Part shown: in pieces, positions 6,604 to 8,765 of the stretch | Layout of the letters: every line of letters begins with the position of its first letter | How positions within the stretch are numbered: the first letter of the stretch is position 1 | From: Candidatus Solibacter sp. | GTDB taxonomy: Bacteria; Acidobacteriota; Terriglobia; Bryobacterales; Bryobacteraceae | NCBI GenBank assembly: GCA_017883345.1 | Contig: JADGNT010000165.1 | Span: 1-8,765, forward strand | Length of the DNA stretch: 8,765 nucleotides | Reading direction: 5' to 3' | Translations under genes and position numbers: made by a program | Notes under the pieces: model-generated | Seen by the model: the letters and a program-made list of their open reading frames with translations, nothing else | The model's database searches: none | Told to the model about the DNA's origin: nothing

Positions 6604-6797
6604 TAGCCCGCATTTCTCACAGGTGTCTGTGGGGTATGACGTGGCGCAGGCACTCATGCCTGCCGCGTCCCCACTCATGGGGACGCTCCTGGTTCGACAC
6701 TGTGCCTCACCCGCAAAGTGTGTCGAGACGAGTCTCGACACGGCAGGCACGAGTGCCTGCGCCACGTCGGCTGATGGGTTGTGAGAAATGCGGGCTA
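6604..6797. repeat. 194-bp nested inverted-repeat element, MITE-like
   Basis: The ends are perfect 18-bp inverted repeats: 6604-6621 (TAGCCCGCATTTCTCACA) against 6780-6797. Inside, 6638-6665 and 6741-6768 form a second inverted pair of 28 bp with a single mismatch. Each of these also folds locally: GCAGGCA-CTCA-TGCCTGC (6646-6663) and GCAGGCAC-GA-GTGCCTGC (6743-6760). Between them are GCGTCCCC-ACTCAT-GGGGACGC (6665-6686) and GTGTCGAGAC-GA-GTCTCGACAC (6720-6741). No coding region is convincing. TA sits at both ends (6604-6605 and 6796-6797), which would match a TA target duplication of Tc1/IS630-type elements if the transposable unit is 6606-6795. It fills the gap between two glycosyltransferase genes and would be transcribed as a very stable RNA hairpin. 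Confidence 0.88.
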
Positions 6798-6814
6798 GCA
6801 ACACGTTAGTCAAC

Positions 6815-7882
6815 TTACCCTCCAAAGCGGGCTCGTGCCTCCTCGTACACCTGACGGGTCAGTCGGGCGGTGCGTTCCCAGGAGAATTCCCTCGCGCGCG
6901 CCAGGGAATGCTGGCGCGCCGCGGCCGCCAGTTCGGGGCGCGACGCCATCTCCGCCAGCGCGCCCGCCAGTTCCCGCGGCGTATCGGCGTAGATCGCGGC
7001 ATCGCCCGCCGCTTCCTCGACCGCTCGCGAGGCGATGACGGGCGCGCCGCACTGCATGGCTTCCAGGACCGGCAGTCCGAAGCCTTCGTAGAGCGACGGG
7101 TAGACAAACGCCAGCGCACCCGAATACAGCGCCGGCAGTTCCGAATCCGCGACTTCGCCCGCCAGGCGCAGTCCGGGCTCCGGGGGAATCTCGGGAGCGT
7201 CGGCGCGGCGCCGCCCGGCGAGCACCAGGTCCACCGCATGATGGCGCCGCATTTCGCGCCAGGCTTCCAGCAGCATGTCGAGATTCTTGCGCGGCTCCAG
7301 CGTCCCCACGAAGAGGAAGTAGGGCGGCGCCGGGGCGGGCGCCGTCGGGACGGTCTCCACCGGACGGAACCAATGGGCCGCGGCTTCCGGCACCGCCACC
7401 ACGCGCTCCGGACGCAGACCGAAGCGCTCGATGGCCGCCCGCCGCACCTTTTCGCCCGGAGTAATCACCATGGTCGCCAGACCGAGTTCGAGCAGCACCG
7501 GCGTGCGCCGCCGGACGCGATGGGCGGCGTGATGCCAGCGCTGGTCCATCCACGGAGAGAGATCGTGCAGGGTGAGCACGCTGGGCCGCCGCGGGAAATA
7601 CGGCACGGCGAAATCGGGACCATGCACCAGATCCGCCCCCAGCCGCCCCATCTCGCGCGCCAGTCCCCAAAGCCACCAGCGGCGCTCCATGGCATTGCGC
7701 GGGCCGCCGCCGCACTTCAAGTTGACCGGCGCAGGGGACGGCATGCGGAAGGGCTGGTCGGAGACCAGGAAGAATTCGTCCGCGGGGAAGCAGCGCGCCA
7801 GCGCCAAGCTGAGTTCGGAAGTGTAGCGCGCCAGCCCGCCGCTGGAGAGAGAGAGCGAAGCGGCCTCAATCGCCACGCGCAT
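6815..7882 (-). CDS. GT4 family glycosyltransferase
   Basis: This 355-residue GT-B enzyme belongs to the same subgroup as the one at 4220-5374. Motifs are SGGLARYTSEL (14-24) for the acceptor-side loop, LVHGPDFAVPYF (85-96), LTLHDLSPW (103-111), VPEAA (164-168), FVGTLEPRKNLDMLL (191-205) and YPSLYEGFGLPVLEAMQCG (261-279). In the last, E266 and E274 form the E-x7-E pair that contacts the donor nucleotide sugar. FSW at 333-335 marks the C-terminal motif. The ATG at 7882 starts directly at the first beta strand (MRVAIEAASL), and 11 nt separate it from the rfbB stop. No Shine-Dalgarno is visible. A spacer of 218 nt holding the 194-bp inverted-repeat element follows, the largest gap in the cluster. 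It likely transfers a sugar made from the adjacent dTDP-sugar pathway or GDP-mannose. The substrate cannot be told from sequence. Confidence 0.95.
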   Translation of the reverse strand: MRVAIEAASLSLSSGGLARYTSELSLALARCFPADEFFLVSDQPFRMPSPAPVNLKCGGGPRNAMERRWWLWGLAREMGRLGADLVHGPDFAVPYFPRRPSVLTLHDLSPWMDQRWHHAAHRVRRRTPVLLELGLATMVITPGEKVRRAAIERFGLRPERVVAVPEAAAHWFRPVETVPTAPAPAPPYFLFVGTLEPRKNLDMLLEAWREMRRHHAVDLVLAGRRRADAPEIPPEPGLRLAGEVADSELPALYSGALAFVYPSLYEGFGLPVLEAMQCGAPVIASRAVEEAAGDAAIYADTPRELAGALAEMASRPELAAAARQHSLARAREFSWERTARLTRQVYEEARARFGG

Positions 7883-7893
7883 ATGTTTTGGGG

Positions 7894-8765
7894 CTAAGAT
7901 CCGGTCGTACGATTACCGTAGTTGCGTTCGTAATAAGTGCGGTACGCGCCAGAGCGCACGCGCGCCACCCAAGCCGAATTGCCGCGATACCATTCGATGG
8001 TCCGTGCCAGTCCCGTCTCAAAATTCATGATGGGCTGCCATCCGGTTTCGCGCATCAGTTTCTCACTGGAGAGGGCATAGCGCCGGTCGTGGCCCGGACG
8101 GTCCTTCACGTACTCGATCAGGCTCTCCGGTTTGCCGGTGAGCGTCAGCACCTGGTGCACGACTTCCAGATTGGGCAACGAACGATTGCCGCCGATGTTG
8201 TAGATCTCACCGTCGCGGCCCTGGTGCAGGATGGCCAAAATGCCCCGGCAGTGGTCCTCGACGTATAGCCAGTCGCGGACCTGCTGGCCGTCGCCGTAGA
8301 CCGGTAGCGAGCGATCTTCCAGCGCATTGGTAATCATCAGCGGGATCAGTTTCTCCGGGAACTGGTACGGCCCGTAATTGTTGGAGGCGCGCGTGATCAC
8401 CACCGGCAGCTTGAAGGTGACGAAGTACGACCGCGCCAGCAGATCGCTGGCTGCCTTGGATGCCGAATAGGGGCTGCTGGGATTCAGCGGATACCGCTCA
8501 TCAGCTTCGGCGGGAGCTTGCAGGCTGCCGTAGACTTCATCGGTCGAGACGTGCACGAAGCGCGCGACGTGGTGCAGCCTGGCCGCTTCCAGCAGGGTGA
8601 AGGTGCCGTTGTAATTGGTGCGCACCACCGGTTCCGGCGAAAGGATACTGCGGTCGACATGCGACTCCGCGGCGAAATGCACGATGGCGTCCGGGCGTTC
8701 TTCGCCCACCAGCGCGTTGACCAGTTGCGCATCGCAGATATCGCCTTGTACGAAGCGGTAGCGCG
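7894..8765 (-). CDS. rfbB: dTDP-glucose 4,6-dehydratase, N-terminus cut by right edge
   Basis: RfbB/RmlB is an NAD-dependent short-chain dehydrogenase (extended SDR) that converts dTDP-glucose to dTDP-4-keto-6-deoxyglucose, the entry step to dTDP-L-rhamnose and other 6-deoxysugars. About 290 residues are visible and the frame stays open to the window edge. An apparent GTG start at 8709 is internal, because the residues upstream (RYRFVQGDICDAQLVNAL) are also RfbB-like. The missing ~50 residues would hold the GxxGxxG NAD-binding loop. Seen are HFAAESHVDRSI, FVHVSTDEVYG (catalytic Thr-Asp-Glu), YSASKAASD (YxxxK catalytic pair), TRASNNYGPYQFPEKLIP, YGDGQQVRDWLYVEDHC, YNIGG and DRPGHDRRYA, all hallmark RmlB segments. 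The stop TAG is at 7896-7894, 11 nt before the next gene. Related UDP-sugar dehydratases exist, but the TDE triad plus the QVRDWLYVEDHC and DRPGHDRRYA segments favour RmlB. Confidence 0.96.
   Translation of the reverse strand, partial: RYRFVQGDICDAQLVNALVGEERPDAIVHFAAESHVDRSILSPEPVVRTNYNGTFTLLEAARLHHVARFVHVSTDEVYGSLQAPAEADERYPLNPSSPYSASKAASDLLARSYFVTFKLPVVITRASNNYGPYQFPEKLIPLMITNALEDRSLPVYGDGQQVRDWLYVEDHCRGILAILHQGRDGEIYNIGGNRSLPNLEVVHQVLTLTGKPESLIEYVKDRPGHDRRYALSSEKLMRETGWQPIMNFETGLARTIEWYRGNSAWVARVRSGAYRTYYERNYGNRTTGS

Noticed and set aside
5889..6809. Plus-strand open frame spanning the inverted-repeat element
   Set aside because: It is antisense to a firm glycosyltransferase, and its tail is translated repeat DNA.
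6586..6825. Minus-strand small open frame inside the 194-bp element
   Set aside because: It is translated palindromic repeat sequence and the type of spurious protein often predicted from such repeats. It overlaps the start of the glycosyltransferase gene.
8707..8709. GTG as the start codon of the rfbB gene
   Set aside because: Upstream in-frame residues up to the window edge continue a typical RfbB sequence, so the gene is truncated by the edge rather than starting here.
1..8765. tRNA, rRNA, CRISPR array or transposase gene
   Set aside because: No cloverleaf with CCA-type end, no rRNA signature, no regularly spaced direct repeats, and no transposase-like open frame were seen on either strand.

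Overview
This is a GC-rich window in which every supported gene lies on the minus strand, so transcription runs from high to low coordinates. The content is a surface-polysaccharide (O-antigen, capsule or exopolysaccharide) biosynthesis and export cluster. Two recurrent-looking sequence motifs suggest an acidobacterium, perhaps of the Bryobacter/Solibacter type: the CCGC...GUAA...GCGG hairpin near 205-224 and the GCAGGCAC...GTGCCTGC hairpins near 6640-6768. That assignment rests on recalled motif familiarity plus GC content, not on a search, and is tentative.

Layout in transcription order: (1) the 3' part of a dTDP-glucose 4,6-dehydratase gene (rfbB/rmlB) enters from the right edge. (2) A GT4 glycosyltransferase follows after 11 nt. 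(3) A 194-bp nested inverted-repeat element (6604-6797) separates it from (4) a second GT4-type glycosyltransferase. (5) After 43 nt comes a third GT4 enzyme, which overlaps by ATGA (6) a signal-peptide-bearing DUF3108-like exported protein. (7) One nt later starts a large two-domain protein: a GT4-like glycosyltransferase fused to a SAM-dependent methyltransferase. (8) Overlapping its stop is an ABC-2 type polysaccharide export permease with an extra N-terminal beta-rich domain resembling carbohydrate-binding Wzt C-terminal modules. (9) After a 117-nt gap holding a REP-like hairpin and an extended -10/palindrome promoter, the left edge holds the start of a BrnT-family toxin gene.

Working model: RfbB supplies dTDP-4-keto-6-deoxyglucose, probably for dTDP-rhamnose or a related 6-deoxysugar. 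Three or four glycosyltransferases assemble the repeat unit on a cytoplasmic lipid carrier, the fused methyltransferase modifies or caps the glycan, and the ABC permease exports it with an ATPase encoded outside the window. The DUF3108 protein would act outside the cytoplasmic membrane. The tight overlaps from 5374 down to 261 point to one translationally coupled operon.

The most notable non-coding structures are the nested palindrome with 18-bp perfect terminal repeats bounded by TA, the tandem-GA/GUAA hairpin, and the palindromic extended -10 that abuts the brnT start codon and would give a leaderless mRNA. The most notable coding features are the domain fusion on the permease, the glycosyltransferase-methyltransferase fusion, and a 15-bp tandem duplication that duplicates the permease start codon. 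I see no clearly new defence or enzymatic system here.
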